Part shown: piece after piece, positions 24,551 to 36,031 of the stretch
Layout: every line of letters starts with the position of its first letter
How positions within the stretch are numbered: the first letter of the stretch is position 1
Source: Rotaria sp. Silwood1
Lineage: Eukaryota > Rotifera > Eurotatoria > Philodinida > Philodinidae
Assembly (NCBI GenBank): GCA_905250075.1
Contig: CAJNOP010000854.1
Coordinates: forward strand, 18,865 to 82,864
Length of the DNA: 64,000 nt
Reading direction: 5' to 3'
Notes under the pieces: model-generated
What the model was told of the DNA's origin: nothing
What the model saw: the letters and a program-made list of their open reading frames with translations, nothing else
The model's database searches: none
Program-made: the position numbers and the translations under genes

Positions 24551-24658
24551 GTAAGAGTGTGGGTGTGGGTGTGGGTGTGGATGTGAGTGTGGGATTTGTC
24601 TTTCATCTTTTCCAAACACAACAATCACACTCACCCACACACTATACCCACACCCTCA
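24551..24658. repeat. Telomere-like hairpin repeat
   Basis: G-rich arm 24,551-24,594 (four GTGTGG-type units in a row, including GGGTGTGGGTGTGGGTGTGG), an AT-rich loop of about 35 bp containing TCTTTCATCTTTTCC, and a C-rich arm 24,627-24,658 (CACACTCACCCACACAC, then ACCCACACCC). The arms can pair imperfectly. Confidence 0.75.
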
Positions 24659-24815
24659 TCGAACAGATCGAATTATTACATCTCAAATTCAAAGCCAAAA
24701 AGAATTTATTACCATTTTGCAGAAAAGGAACAGTAACGTGATCAAAAACAGTCAAAACAAAAATTTGATTCATTAGTTCAGTTCTCAATCGAACCATCCT
24801 TGAAACAAATGTTCA

Positions 24816-26172
24816 CTATTTATTTTGAACCTTATTTTGTTTTAATAAACTCTTCAGACGAGCTTTTAGTTCGTCTCCCATTTGAACACCCCAGAGAGAA
24901 AGTTCGGTGAGTGTCTATGTAAAAAAGTATCTATGGTCGCATCACGTATATGAAGAGACAATAAGACTCACCGTGTTGTTTTGTAAAGCATCAATCAGAT
25001 GTTGTGCTCCGACAGTTCCGATTCGATTGCTTCCGAGATTTATTCTGATAAGTGTCTGTTTGAAAAAAGTGCAAGTGAGTATATGAAAGACATGAAGAGA
25101 GAATGAGAGTCACCGTATTCTCTCGTAAAGCATCAGCCACATGTTGCGATCCTTTGTCTCCGATTTGATTGTTCCAGAGACTTAGAGTAGTGAGTGTCTA
25201 TGTGAAAAAGTGGATAAGATTAAATGAGATAGACGAAGAGAGAGTAAGAATCACTGTGTTCTTTCGTAAAGCATCAGCCAGATGTTGTGCTCCTTCGTCT
25301 TTGATTCTGTTGTCGGGGAGACATAGTTCGGTGAGTGTCTGTGTGACCAAAAGGATATGGTCAAATGACATAATGAGAGAAAAATGCAGGTAACCGTATT
25401 CCTTCGTAAAGCATCAGCCAGATGTTGTGCTCCGTCGTCTCCGATGTGATTGCATCTGAGATCTAGTGTGGTGAGTGTCTGTGTGAAAAAGAGAATTTTG
25501 TTAAATCATATAGATGAAAGGAAAATGAAGGTCACCATATTGTTTTTTAAAGCATTAGCGAGATATTGTGCTCCTTCATCTTCTATTCGATTGTATGCGA
25601 GTAGTAGTGTGGTAAGTGCCTGTATGAAAAAATGGAGATAAGTAGATGAAGAGAGAATGACAGTCACCGTTTTATTTTGTAAAACATCAGCCAGATGTTG
25701 CGCTCCAACAACTTCGATTTTATTGCCGGAGAGACATAGCTCGGTAAGTGTCTGTACACGAAAGTAGAGCTGGATGTATGAGATAGATGAAAAGAGAATG
25801 CATGTCACCGTGTTGCTTTGTAAAGCATCAGCCAAATGTTGTCCTCCGACAGCTCCAATTTGATTGTATAGAAGATTTAGTTTGGTGAGTGTCTGCTTGA
25901 AAAAGTGAACATGATTAAATGAATATAGATGAGAAAATGGAGATCACCGTGTTCTTTCGTAAAGCATCAGCTAGATATTGTGCTCCTTTATCTTTGATTT
26001 GATTGTGACAGAGAGATAATAAAGTGAATGTCTGCGTGAAAAAGTGAATACGATTAAATGATATAGATGAAGAGAGAATGAAAGTCACCATGTTGTTTCG
26101 TAAAGCATCAGCCAGATGTTGTGCTTCGACATCTCCGATGTTTTTTTCGAAGAGAAATAGTTTGGTGGGCGT
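24816..26172 (-). CDS. LRR-array gene (RI/NLR-type repeats), 5' end unresolved
   Basis: Ten minus-strand exons each begin with a coding TL(T/I)xL motif. Nine are exactly 84 nt (26089-26172, 25948-26031, 25809-25892, 25668-25751, 25536-25619, 25395-25478, 25255-25338, 25114-25197, 24972-25055). The last, 24816-24914, ends with a stop at 24,816-24,818. Every exon is phase 0, flanked by AG and GT, and encodes one 28-residue repeat of the form TLTxLxLxxNxIxDxGAQHLADALxxNT. This is the ribonuclease-inhibitor/NLR LRR class, a horseshoe scaffold for protein binding. Introns are 48-58 bp and similar to each other, so exon and intron multiplied together (period about 141 bp). Upstream of 26,230 the pattern breaks down, and a decayed unit is visible at about 26,540-26,613. 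An F-box ORF on the same strand at 30,775 may be the lost 5' end. It could be a truncated gene. Confidence 0.72.
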
Positions 26173-27240
26173 CTGTATAGAAGTAAAGAGGTAAGTATAT
26201 AGGATAGATGAAGAGACAATAATGTTAACCGTCGCATGTTCTAAGCAAAACTAGAATATGAAAGATTTTTTTCGTTTTTTTGTCTTTGGATACAACAAAA
26301 AAGTGCAGAATGTTGTACTGTCTAGATAATCTCTTATGTGGTTGGGTATTAAATTATAAAGAGAACGTAAAAAAATTGAAAGAAAATGGTTTCCATTGTA
26401 AAAAGAGGATAAGAAAGTGGTCATTTATGGATGGATAGGTAGGCGAGATGAGAAAATTTAAAAAGGTTACATATACTGGGATATTGGAGAAAGATCATTG
26501 TTCACGTATCGACTAATTTAAGGATACTAGTTTATTTTTCCATGCGTTGCGCTAGATGTTGTTTTTTGTATCGTAGGAATTATATTGTCGTTCTGTGACA
26601 TACTCGAAAGTGTCTATGAAAAGTGTCTCATAATAATGAAAGTTGAATTGAGTTTGTCATGTTTTCTAGTAAGGTAGATCTGATTATGGGATAGAGGAGT
26701 AATTTATAATCTATCGAATAGTTCGTCTGTACAATTAGAAATATAAAATTCCTATAAGTAGCAGTGGATTAGTCCACTAAAAGAAGTTCTCATAGGTAAA
26801 TGAATCACTAAACATCAATGAAGGATATCAATTCGTCGTGAAAACAGACATTTCTTAAGAGTTGAACAATTACAACAGAATTTTGACTGTTTCATCATTA
26901 ATAGTACAAGATAAACAACATCAACAAAGTCTAAAGTACTCTTGTTTATTTTGTAATTCTAGTGAAGAGTATTAAAGTATTGGTAGATTTATAGCAGAAT
27001 TTTGTTGGTATTAACAGAATATAAGCTTTCAATAAGTATAATACCTAGGCAAATGAAAAATTAAGAAATAGTCATTAAGATGCATTATTTTTCATTACGT
27101 GACTGTTAAAATCTATCTCGATTTGTATAGACACCGTTTTGATCATTTTAAGAGTCTCTACGGCTATATTCTTCCAAGCTTTATGATGACTTAAACATGT
27201 TTAGAGTTTCCAAATATTATAAATTTATTATTCATTGCTT

Positions 27241-27297
27241 AAGGATGAGGGAGAGGATGTGAATTGAGATAAGATCAACACCCGTACTCACACTCAG
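27241..27297. repeat. Degenerate telomere-like hairpin repeat
   Basis: G-rich arm GGATGAGGGAGAGGATGTG, then a loop with GAGATAAGATC, then a C-rich arm CACCCGTACTCACACTCAGC. It has the same G-then-C order as the clear copies but is heavily diverged. Confidence 0.4.
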
Positions 27298-28316
27298 CAT
27301 TTTGGAAAAATATGTTTATATATATTCAACAGAAATCTTATGATTATAACTGTGAGCATTTCTTCATTTTGATTTTCATTGAAAACTCGATCGTCTCTCA
27401 GAAAGTGATTCTGTGAGTATTCAACGAATTCGAATTGAACAATAATATTTAATTATCTTTTTAATGTACTTAAATTGAAATAAGATTAAAATTTTCATTT
27501 GAATTTGATATTTCTAACTATTTCAACAAAAGAAAACGATAGATTAGTAAATTTTGCTGTAAACGTATTCTTCAATGTTTCAATTTACAGTTTTAATGGC
27601 AATACTTGAAGCTGTCGTTTGAAATTAAAGAAGATTCAAAGTGTGTCAAAATCCTAGAAGGTTATGATCAGTGCATTAGTCCTTACTATGTTTTGAGATC
27701 TCGAGTCTTTGCTGAAAGAAGAACAATAATTCTCTCATAATTGTTGAGTTATTAAATGAAAACAAAATACTATTTTCTATGCAGGCTTTTTAGGTATTTT
27801 ATATATGATTCAGTAGAATTCAATAAGTTCTAGAAGTATATGAATATCAACAAAGAATTTCGATCTCATTGCAACATAAAACTAGGGAAAATTATAAAGG
27901 CTAATGAAAATCTAGCACATCTCGAGTTATAGAGAGTATATTTAACTTACAATTGTTAGAATGAACTAAATACTTTGACTGTTCATAAAGATCACAGAGG
28001 CTCTTCAAATATCGATTGATAAAAGCTCTTCTTGAAGAACAGAATTTTAGATTACACGACTGTTAAATATTCCTTTTTTTGATTTTGCAACAAGATAGTT
28101 CATTAGAACGATGTTTTCACTTGATTCAATAACCTACTAATAAGCTCATGCACTGTACAACAGTTTGATATTATATCGAGCTAGTTTTTACCGAAAATAG
28201 AAGATTTTAAAAAAAAAGTTTCCGTAAAAAGACCAACATACCTCAGAATGATTGTGAATGGTTGAAAAAGCATTTTTAAAGCTTTTCTTATTTGTCTAAA
28301 AAATCTTAAAAGGTTC

Positions 28317-28436
28317 GAGTTTCGTTACAAAAATCGAAACCTTTCTAGGTTTCGTAATATGCTCAAAAACCTTTTCAGGTTTCGCAACATGATGAAAAAC
28401 TACTTTAGGTTTTGTAGCAATCCAAGTGGTTTAGTA
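28317..28436. repeat. 30-bp minisatellite, about four units
   Basis: Units begin at about 28,317, 28,347, 28,377 and 28,407 with AGGTTTCG-like heads (GAGTTTCG, AGGTTTCG, AGGTTTCG, AGGTTTTG), each followed by an A-rich middle. Spacing is 30 bp. Confidence 0.7.
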
Positions 28437-30484
28437 TCGTACCATTTTTTTTACAGTGGGATAAAGATTATTTTTGAACACACAGGACACTTTTAAATGA
28501 ACTGAATTAGATGCCTTACAAAACATGAGATTCATTGTTTGTTGATATTTGTATTCTGTCTGATTTACTTCGAAAATAAATAAGTAGTCATATATTCTTC
28601 ATGAAATATATTATAACTTTGTTGAGAAAATTCAAAATCTAATATCATTTGCGAAGTGCTAAAAAAACAAAGTTGGCTGTCAAAATTGTAAATGTCGATA
28701 ATAATGTTAAATATCTATAATTCAGCTCGGTTTAGAGTATCTGTTTAAACCTAATAACGCTTTGACCACTGTATATCTGAGTAGTCCAACAATTTACATA
28801 TTGAGGTCTAGTTCTGCCTAGAGAATATTTAGATAGCATTTTCAACCGTCATAGACAGGTTAACTTATTCACTGCAAGTACTAAACGTTAATCCTGCTCT
28901 GTATGATACAAGATACACTAGATTTTTATTAGTCTTTTCGATTTTTTCAAGTTCCATCTTTAAAATGAAATGATAGCTTTCTGTTTTGATATTTGCACTC
29001 TCATACATATTGTTGAACTCCATCGATTCGATTAATAAATATCTAGGAAACGCCAATAGAAATGGCTATTTCGTTCGAATCTGACAAATATGCTGATATA
29101 ATTGATAGAGTTCTGCACAAATAAATTTTTCTGTGTTTTTTAGAAAATCCACTTGTCCTATTTTCTAAATACACCAAAGTATGTTCATGTAGTTAATTTT
29201 TTTCTTTTGAATAACGATATTTGTATGCAGTAGATAAATAACAGAAAGTGTCTATTAATAAAATGATGCGAACTCGTTCGTTTTTCACTACATCTTAGAG
29301 TATGATAACGATCAGCTTTTCTTTAATTATTATCGAAATTATGCTTACTAAGGTTATCTTAACAAAACATTAAAAGTATATTCTTTAGAAATTTTGCTTT
29401 TCTCATTTGTGTGACCAAACAGCAACTGTTAATTCTTGTCTGAATTACAGCTATTGCAAATAGTATGAACTAAACTACTTTTTATATTTTTCATGTGTAG
29501 AAGCATTCATGTCTTTTTCAACTTTTATGGGATTTTTCTTTTATCACCTTGTAACTTATCCGATTCTATTACCAGATATGAGCATGCTCAGAGTATGAAA
29601 GAAAGTATTGCAAATTGATAATATCGACGATAAGGAAATTTAATTTTGATATATCCTACCAGAACAGACATCACATCTTAAAACATTGTAGTGCTGTAGA
29701 AAAATTTTATTAAACCATCATAGTGTTTTTCAAATTTTAAAACTGTGAAATATCACTAGAGATTCTAAACGTCAAACGAAAATTCAGAAAAATTTGCTCC
29801 CTTAGGATTCTAGCAGATGTAGAAGTACGTTTTCATCTCTCTGCCTGCGTCGATCCTCAAACCCTCATCTTACATGCGAACCCTCCTATATAAATACTCG
29901 TATCCACACCGAGATAAAATAGAGAAAGAAAAAGAAATATAAAAATGGTGACGGACCTCTTCAATGCAGTGTTTCGCATCACATCCATAAAAATAGAGAG
30001 AAAGAAATAAAGAAGGGCCGGAATGTACTCGTATAAAATGCTTCGCTTCTTTAAAAAAAGGTAAACTCGCGCATAGTAACGTTAATAATATGCCGCACAC
30101 TACGTGAAGTCTCAAAAATGAATCGATATTTCTTTTTGTTGAAATTGAAAGTGGCAAAAATTAAATAATTCATTGAAATGAGATGAAGAAAGAAAATTTG
30201 ATCCGTCCTAGCGATGCATTTATAAACTATGTATAATTAACATCGAATCCGAAGGATAACATTACAATATAAGTATAGAATTGAATTTATTCAGCAATAT
30301 TTCATATCTTTTGATTATTCTCATTGATCACATTAGTTCTAATGTTCATCTTTTCAATTATTCGCATATATAATTTGAATGAATCTTTAAGTATAGATCA
30401 ACTTGGTTTTCTGTTACATAAATGATTGTGAAAGATCAAGAGACTAGTATTACACTTCTGTGAAATAGATCTGCTAATGAAAGA

Positions 30485-30775
30485 TTACATTTTTCTAGTA
30501 ATATTCCTCAACAGTAAGATAATGTCCTCAGATATCAATAAACCAGATAATATCGTTTCTTCACTAAAATGCTCCCTTGAAGATGAGAGAAACATTAATC
30601 TACGAAAAGCATCAAAAATTACCGCATATCGAGGATAGGTATCAGTAATCATGTTGAGTCTGTTGCAAACAATGCGGACTAAACATAAAATTGTGAAGTC
30701 GTCAAGATGATCCAGTATGCGGTACACAAGATCAACAGGTATAGTCAACATTGAGCAAGGAACCTGATAGGCCAT
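30485..30775 (-). CDS. F-box-domain ORF, 96 aa
   Basis: An ATG-started ORF. Residues about 10-50 read IPVDLVYRILDHLDDFTIL, then RIVCNRLNMI, matching the F-box pattern (Leu-Pro start, I-L-hydrophobic core, then V-C-R-L). F-box proteins bind Skp1 in SCF ubiquitin ligases. In bdelloids such N-terminal F-boxes are commonly followed by LRRs. Here the frame stops shortly after, and the nearest LRR exons on the same strand are 4.3 kb downstream (26,172). It may be the first exon of that gene, an isolated remnant, or a small gene. A donor near the 3' end (CTTACT|GTTGAG) is possible but weak. Confidence 0.55.
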   Translation of the reverse strand: MAYQVPCSMLTIPVDLVYRILDHLDDFTILCLVRIVCNRLNMITDTYPRYAVIFDAFRRLMFLSSSREHFSEETILSGLLISEDIILLLRNITRKM

Positions 30776-32214
30776 AAAAGTTGAATATCTTTCGACTATT
30801 GCGCGGTTTTGAAATGAATGATTACTGAAATTTTTTGCATTCTTATCAATATCTATAAAGAAAATAAATAACCGACTGTCGTTACCATTTCGTAAGTTTT
30901 TCTCAACGAAGAGAACAGAAAAATTCTTTCATATACGTCGTGAATTGTGGCAACAAAGAAAACAGAGATCGCATGTAGAAGATTGGGTGTGAATGTTGTT
31001 ACAGGCATGTTGTTCACATACCTTCACATCGCTTCAGCTGTTACTGTTCATTTTCTCTCTGTTCGTCCTTGGCATTCGTTTCTTGTCTCTGTTCTGTTTT
31101 CGTTCTCTTTGTTTACATTCTTTGATTCTTTTTTTCCCTCATCGCGATACTTTCTATCTTGGGTCATCATTCGAAATAAAACCGAACTAAGAGAAAGAAG
31201 CACAGGAACTTCTAATAACTGTGCAAAAGAATAAAATTATGAGAGACACCGATAGTAACAACAAGGTTATATCCATACCAACTCAAAATACTCAGAGTGT
31301 ACTATTTGTCACGACACACTACTTGAGAGTGTGGGTATGATTTTATCGTATCTCTTCATCTGCACGCACACCCACACCCACGCTTATTCTTTTTCATCTT
31401 TTTTACTCATGGTTTTTGTTTTTAATTTAATCTTCTTATTATTACAATCATTACGTTGTTTCGCAAAAGCCTATTTTACATATTCATAATATCTACAAAA
31501 AATTTCACGCACTCTTATATACGTTAATCTATTCACAAGCAATCTTGTTGACTATTTTTTTAAAATAAAACTGGAACTGTTTTGAAAAAAAAACTCTAAG
31601 CATTTTGACGCCTGTCATTATCAATTGCGATGGTCTGCAATTCGGACTTGTCTGTTATGCGAATCTGCGTTCCTAAGTGTTAGTAATGAAGAAACAGAGA
31701 GAACGGAGCCGAAAAATCTTGCTCGTAAACGTATATTCTCCATTTTCTTCAAGAATATATGTCAGTTCCACAAAATACAAGCATGCAATCATTCGATTCA
31801 AATGATTTCATTAAAAAAAAATTGAAATTATTTTTATTTCATTCATAGATTTCAGTTGTGTTCATGACAAAAAACAATATATTCCGAAAAAGTGTAAGGT
31901 TTCACTACTGCTGTTGAAAGGTACTGATCGAAAAAAAATCATTTTTTTTTGTTTCTAACTGAGCTGTACGTTTTATGAAGACCAGGGGTAGTCACTTGAT
32001 AAATGACGCAGCAATTCGTTTCTGCTTGTTCAAAATGCACCTAATTATGCATCGAATGAAACAAAATCAATGTTGCACTTTTATTTTTGTTGCTGTTACA
32101 ATTCTACGGTCTGCTTACTAAGATAGCCGTTGCTATGAAACATGTTTCTTCGGGTTTCACTGTATAATTAAAGAAAAATAATAAAGGTACTTTTTTGTTT
32201 TTGATAAAAAACAG
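30776..32214. other. Intergenic, no gene supported
   Basis: Contains a telomere-like hairpin at 31,325-31,382. Reading frames at 30,947-31,234 and 31,625-31,825 lack recognisable domains and are not called. Confidence 0.45.
31325..31382. repeat. Telomere-like hairpin repeat
   Basis: G arm GAGAGTGTGGGTATG, loop with TTTATCGTATCTCTTCATCT, C arm GCACGCACACCCACACCCA. The loop and C arm align with the reverse complement of the hairpin at 57,517-57,588 (shared GTATC, TCTTC and CACACCCACAC blocks in order). Confidence 0.7.
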
Positions 32215-32222
32215 TATAAAAG
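32215..32222 (+). promoter_or_regulatory. TATA box of the YHYH gene
   Basis: TATAAAAG lies 55 bp upstream of the chosen ATG (32,270). It argues that the open frame upstream of the ATG is promoter and not coding, and places transcription start near 32,240-32,250. Confidence 0.6.
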
Positions 32223-32269
32223 CTCCTCTTTCACCTAGAAGAACTCTCGACATCAATCTGAGATTGAAA

Positions 32270-34080
32270 ATGACTAGTGCTTTTCTTCTCTTTCTGCTTT
32301 ACATACCAGTGATTTATGGTACAGCCAGTAATTCCCTGTCTGATTGCAATGCAGTAGCTGCCAAGTTTGACACAACATGTGGTGGAATAGCTGCTTCATC
32401 AGTTACAGCTATGACAGGAGTAAATGTAACTTGTAGCTCAGGTTTTACGAGTACGACATGTCCTGGTACCTATTCTGGTAGTGTATGCGTTTTTTCACAT
32501 AAACTCTGTGTTACATGTTCTGGAAGTTCACCAGTCACTATTCGTGTTCAGTCCAACGGATTACCACGATATTGTCCGAACGTTCCTGTTACTCTCGTCG
32601 GTACGACTATTGATTTTACTGTTAATTTCAATCCGGATGTGAATATTAATTCCCCAGTACATAATCCATCATCAGCATCAGCATTGTATGGGATCGTTTG
32701 CAACATTAGCAGCCAAATGACTGTCCCATCTGTATCAAATTTTGTTTTGAATTCAGGTTCAGCATCAGTATCAACACTTGCTGGTGTCAGCATTGATGGA
32801 GTATCCATCGAAAATGTCAATAGTGCAAATAATGTGGATCCTTTTTATCCACCAGATGTTACGTTAACTGAAAGGGTAGATGCATGTTTAGGACATCCAA
32901 ACTTTCAGAGTGTGTACCATTATCATATGGCATCAGGATGCGCAGTGAATCGACCTTCGGGTAGTATTTCTTCGTGTACTGGTACAACTGCCTGTAATAC
33001 AAATGTTTCTAATTATGGGATTTCATTATTCAATAACAACCGCAACCTAACAGTGATTGGAGTTGCCAAAGATGGACATGTAATCTACGGACCATATTAT
33101 TCGTCAGGCTCCGAGGTAAATGACATGTCTTTGTTTTTACAATAGCTGCATTTCGATCAAAGTAATGGATGAAAAACCAATATGGAGAGCTGTGGGTCCT
33201 CCCGGATTCACACCCAGTTGGAAATAGGATCCAGCGGAATTTGTGCTCGGATCCAAAGTTTTATTTTTTACGTCGTATATGAATCTGACGGTGTCTATAG
33301 TTTTATTTGTTTTTCAGAACTGCGTTCGGTACAATTACAGTTGGATGTTGAACTTACTGCTCTTTCGATGAGAAATACAGCTACGAGATGTTACTTTACG
33401 GTGGATTTTTTGTCATTCAGTAGGGAATAAATAGCTAAAATGTTGATCCTTGACTAGCTCATGTACACAGGATGTATCAAACGTTGAAGGTAAAAACTTC
33501 GGGTTTGGATCTAGACGCCGTCTAGTTTGGGTTGGAACAAGGTCCAATTATTCTAATTTTCTTCAGCTATGAGTAGGGTACAGGTTCAAAGTTTGGTCCG
33601 CGTCCCAACACGTAAAAACGCAATTATTTGAACAGTTCCATGTAGCAGTAATAGTCAGGAAAAAATTAAAACATCTATATATCAATTTAGGTAACAACAG
33701 GTTTCGATATCTGCAATGGTGTGTTTTATGATACAATTGGCAATTATGCTTATTTCGCAACACGAACATTTCCATACATTACTGGATGCTTTGGACCCGG
33801 AAATTATCCTAACTTTTTTCCGAACTGCACGACTAACTCACCGTCCGCTTATGCTCAGTTGACTTTTAGCACTGCTACAACGACAACAACCACTACTACT
33901 ACAACAAAAACGACCACAAGCGCTACGACTGCTATTACTAGCGCCACGACAATCACTGTCGCCGCAAAAAATAGCGGTGGAAGTTTATTTGCAATCTGGG
34001 CAAGACTGAGTCAGCTTCTGCATGTTTTTGGTTCTACTCTCATTATGCAAGTAATAGCAACTCAACTTCTTGAACACTGA
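32270..34080 (+). CDS. YHYH-domain secreted or GPI-anchored protein
   Basis: Two exons, 32,270-33,115 and 33,691-34,080, join in phase 0 to 411 aa. The ATG at 32,270 gives a signal peptide (MTSAFLLFLLYIPVIYG). An N-terminal Cys-rich Ser/Thr region follows. The YHYH domain comprises ACLGHPN, SVYHYHMASGC, then GVAKDGHVIYGPYYSSG. The second exon continues with FDICNGVFYD and YAYFATRTFPYITGCFGPG. A Thr-rich stalk with nine consecutive Thr follows, then a hydrophobic C-terminus (ARLSQLLHVFGSTLIMQV), suggesting GPI anchoring or a membrane tail. YHYH domains are found in secreted proteins of bacteria and many aquatic invertebrates. Their biochemical role is not established; the His-rich motif could bind metal. 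Sequence here is less AT-rich than the surroundings. The intron is 575 bp. Confidence 0.8.
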
Positions 34081-34859
34081 TCAAAAATTGACATGTTTTA
34101 AGAATCCTTTGAACACTTTCATCCATGTTTTTTTTACGTTGTTGAGTCTTCGTTTTTTACCAAACCCATCATACATTCTACAGATTCATTCCCTCTTATA
34201 TTATTTTTTTTTCAATAAACAAATCTCTAGTTTCAAGTAAATTTCGGACGATTCTGCAACAGTCAGCTATACTCTCGAGCGCAGTATCTTTTTTCGCTAG
34301 TTCCATGTTTCATCTCTTTATGTAACGAGTCGTGTGATCCTTTTCTCATTATTTTGAACTTTTAAGCTAATAACTGTAAAACTTGAAAATCTATTGTTTC
34401 TCATTCAGGATAGTTTTTCAAATAATATAAGAGCACATTTGCTTGCTTCTTTAGTGGCTCTTAAGTTTTTCTCTATTATTTGAGTGAACTCATGGGAACA
34501 TGACATCCCTGGATGAATCTCAATAAATTGCTCTGATTTCTCGAGTTACGTAATAACGATCATATATACATACAGTCATGTGTGGAATCCAATAAACAAG
34601 ATCTTGCAGCACGATACAATGTTTTAAACTATCGAAAAAGAATGATCTGTAACCAAAATCAATGGAATATCATTAGTATACTTCTTTCATGGATAAATAC
34701 TTTAATCTGCATCAATACATCTATATTACTTTGAGTTATACGATTTAATCGAAAGAGTTATTTAAATGTAAAATAATAAAAAATTTAAAAACCAAATTGT
34801 GAAGAAGAAGCAAGAAAGAAAATACAGAAATACTATCTATCATTCGAGCAGCACACATA
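34081..34859. other. Convergent intergenic spacer
   Basis: Lies between the 3' ends of the YHYH and desaturase genes. AT-rich, with no gene or repeat supported. Confidence 0.6.
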
Positions 34860-36031
34860 TTACACTGATTTCGAGTTCATCCAAAAGTTCCAGTGTAATA
34901 AAATGCGATAGTCTGGCTTCTCGACTTTGTCGTAATGCTCACGTGTACGATAACCTTGCGCATATTGACATTTGACACAAAAACATTTCTCATTTGGATA
35001 AATACTGCCGAAGAGTTGATCCCATATTTTGAAAAAGAAGCCAGTATGGTAAGGTTTATTTCTAGTAGAGACAGCATGATGTAAGTAGTGCTGGAAAGAA
35101 GTGTTGAGCACAGGATGATGAGCATCTGGATATGAAAATTCATGACCCCAATGAAGATAAACACCATAACCGTAGAAAAAGATAGCAAACTAAAGGAGAA
35201 AAATCTACTGATATTATATCGTCGAATCATGTTATCAACATCTGATTGAAGTATGAAACCATTAATCTTTAGTCACTGACAGTGTTTGAAGATCTTATCG
35301 TAATGATCTCATTATTTTTACACATTACATCAGTCTTGTTTGTTATTCAAAATGCTAGAGAAAATCTTCAAAGAAAATCAGAAAAAATTACCCTTGAAGA
35401 AATCATATCAGAATACTACATTTACTTTTGTCTATTTCTTAAAAACATCAGTTCTTATTTGTTTTACTTATTTACTTACCTGAAAGAATAGTAGATCCAT
35501 ATTAATTGGAATCAATGCTGGTATCAAGACTAATGGTGATGCTCCAACAAGCTGATCAATATAATCTTCTGCTATGACAGAAAATGGTGTTGGATTAAGA
35601 AATTGATGGTGAGATTTATGTATATTCCAGAGCATATCAATAGTGTGTCCCATTCGATGATACAAAAACTCAAAAAAGTCTGTTGATAACCAAGCAATAA
35701 AAAAACTAACCACCAAATATCCCCAGCCATATTCGCCAACACCACAGTAACCTTTGAGCTGGTTTTTGCTCATTAAATATAACGTTAACGCTGGACAAAA
35801 TGTACCTGCTAGAATACCTTTCACCATCAAAATTATTTCCATACGAACACTATTTGGAGATGGATACTTTGGATTTGATTTCTGTAGCCACTTTTCATAG
35901 GTGACTTTTACATAAGAATAATAGAAAATGGCACTTGATAGAAGCATTAAAACACTGAAAGCAATTATACTGAGTATAAACCATGTCAATAAGAAATTAT
36001 TACCAAACCAATGGCTAATTTCGCACAGCAT
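34860..36031 (-). CDS. Sterol desaturase / fatty-acid hydroxylase superfamily membrane enzyme
   Basis: Two minus-strand exons, 35,480-36,031 and 34,860-35,189 (intron 290 bp, phase 0), give 293 aa. The first ATG in frame is at 36,029-36,031; the frame upstream has only non-ATG starts and soon a stop. Hydrophobic segments lie at about 12-40, 68-90 and 103-123. The three histidine boxes of the integral-membrane di-iron family are complete: HRMGH (125-129), HKSHH (138-142) and HYLHH (218-222). A downstream WDQLFGS motif matches the family. Length and spacing fit ERG3/SC5D or C4-methyl oxidase relatives (about 290-300 aa), ER enzymes that oxidise sterols or long-chain lipids. The exact substrate cannot be deduced. 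An upstream 5'UTR splice (TTCTAG just before the ATG) is possible. Confidence 0.82.

Larger units (their letters stand above)
26230..30484. other. Gene-poor 4.25 kb stretch
   Basis: Apart from the decayed LRR unit near 26,540-26,613, a weak hairpin repeat at 27,241 and a 30-bp minisatellite at 28,317, nothing is supported. The segment 29,830-30,130 is somewhat less AT-rich and purine-rich, with no recognisable product. Intermediate exons linking the LRR array to the F-box ORF were looked for and not found. Confidence 0.5.

Noticed and set aside
30947-31234. 95-codon plus-strand ORF with hydrophobic stretches
   Set aside because: No conserved motif, and the hydrophobic parts arise from T-rich sequence.
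32195-32269. N-terminal extension of the YHYH gene by 25 codons
   Set aside because: It starts from a non-ATG codon and contains the TATA box; the ATG at 32,270 gives a proper signal peptide.
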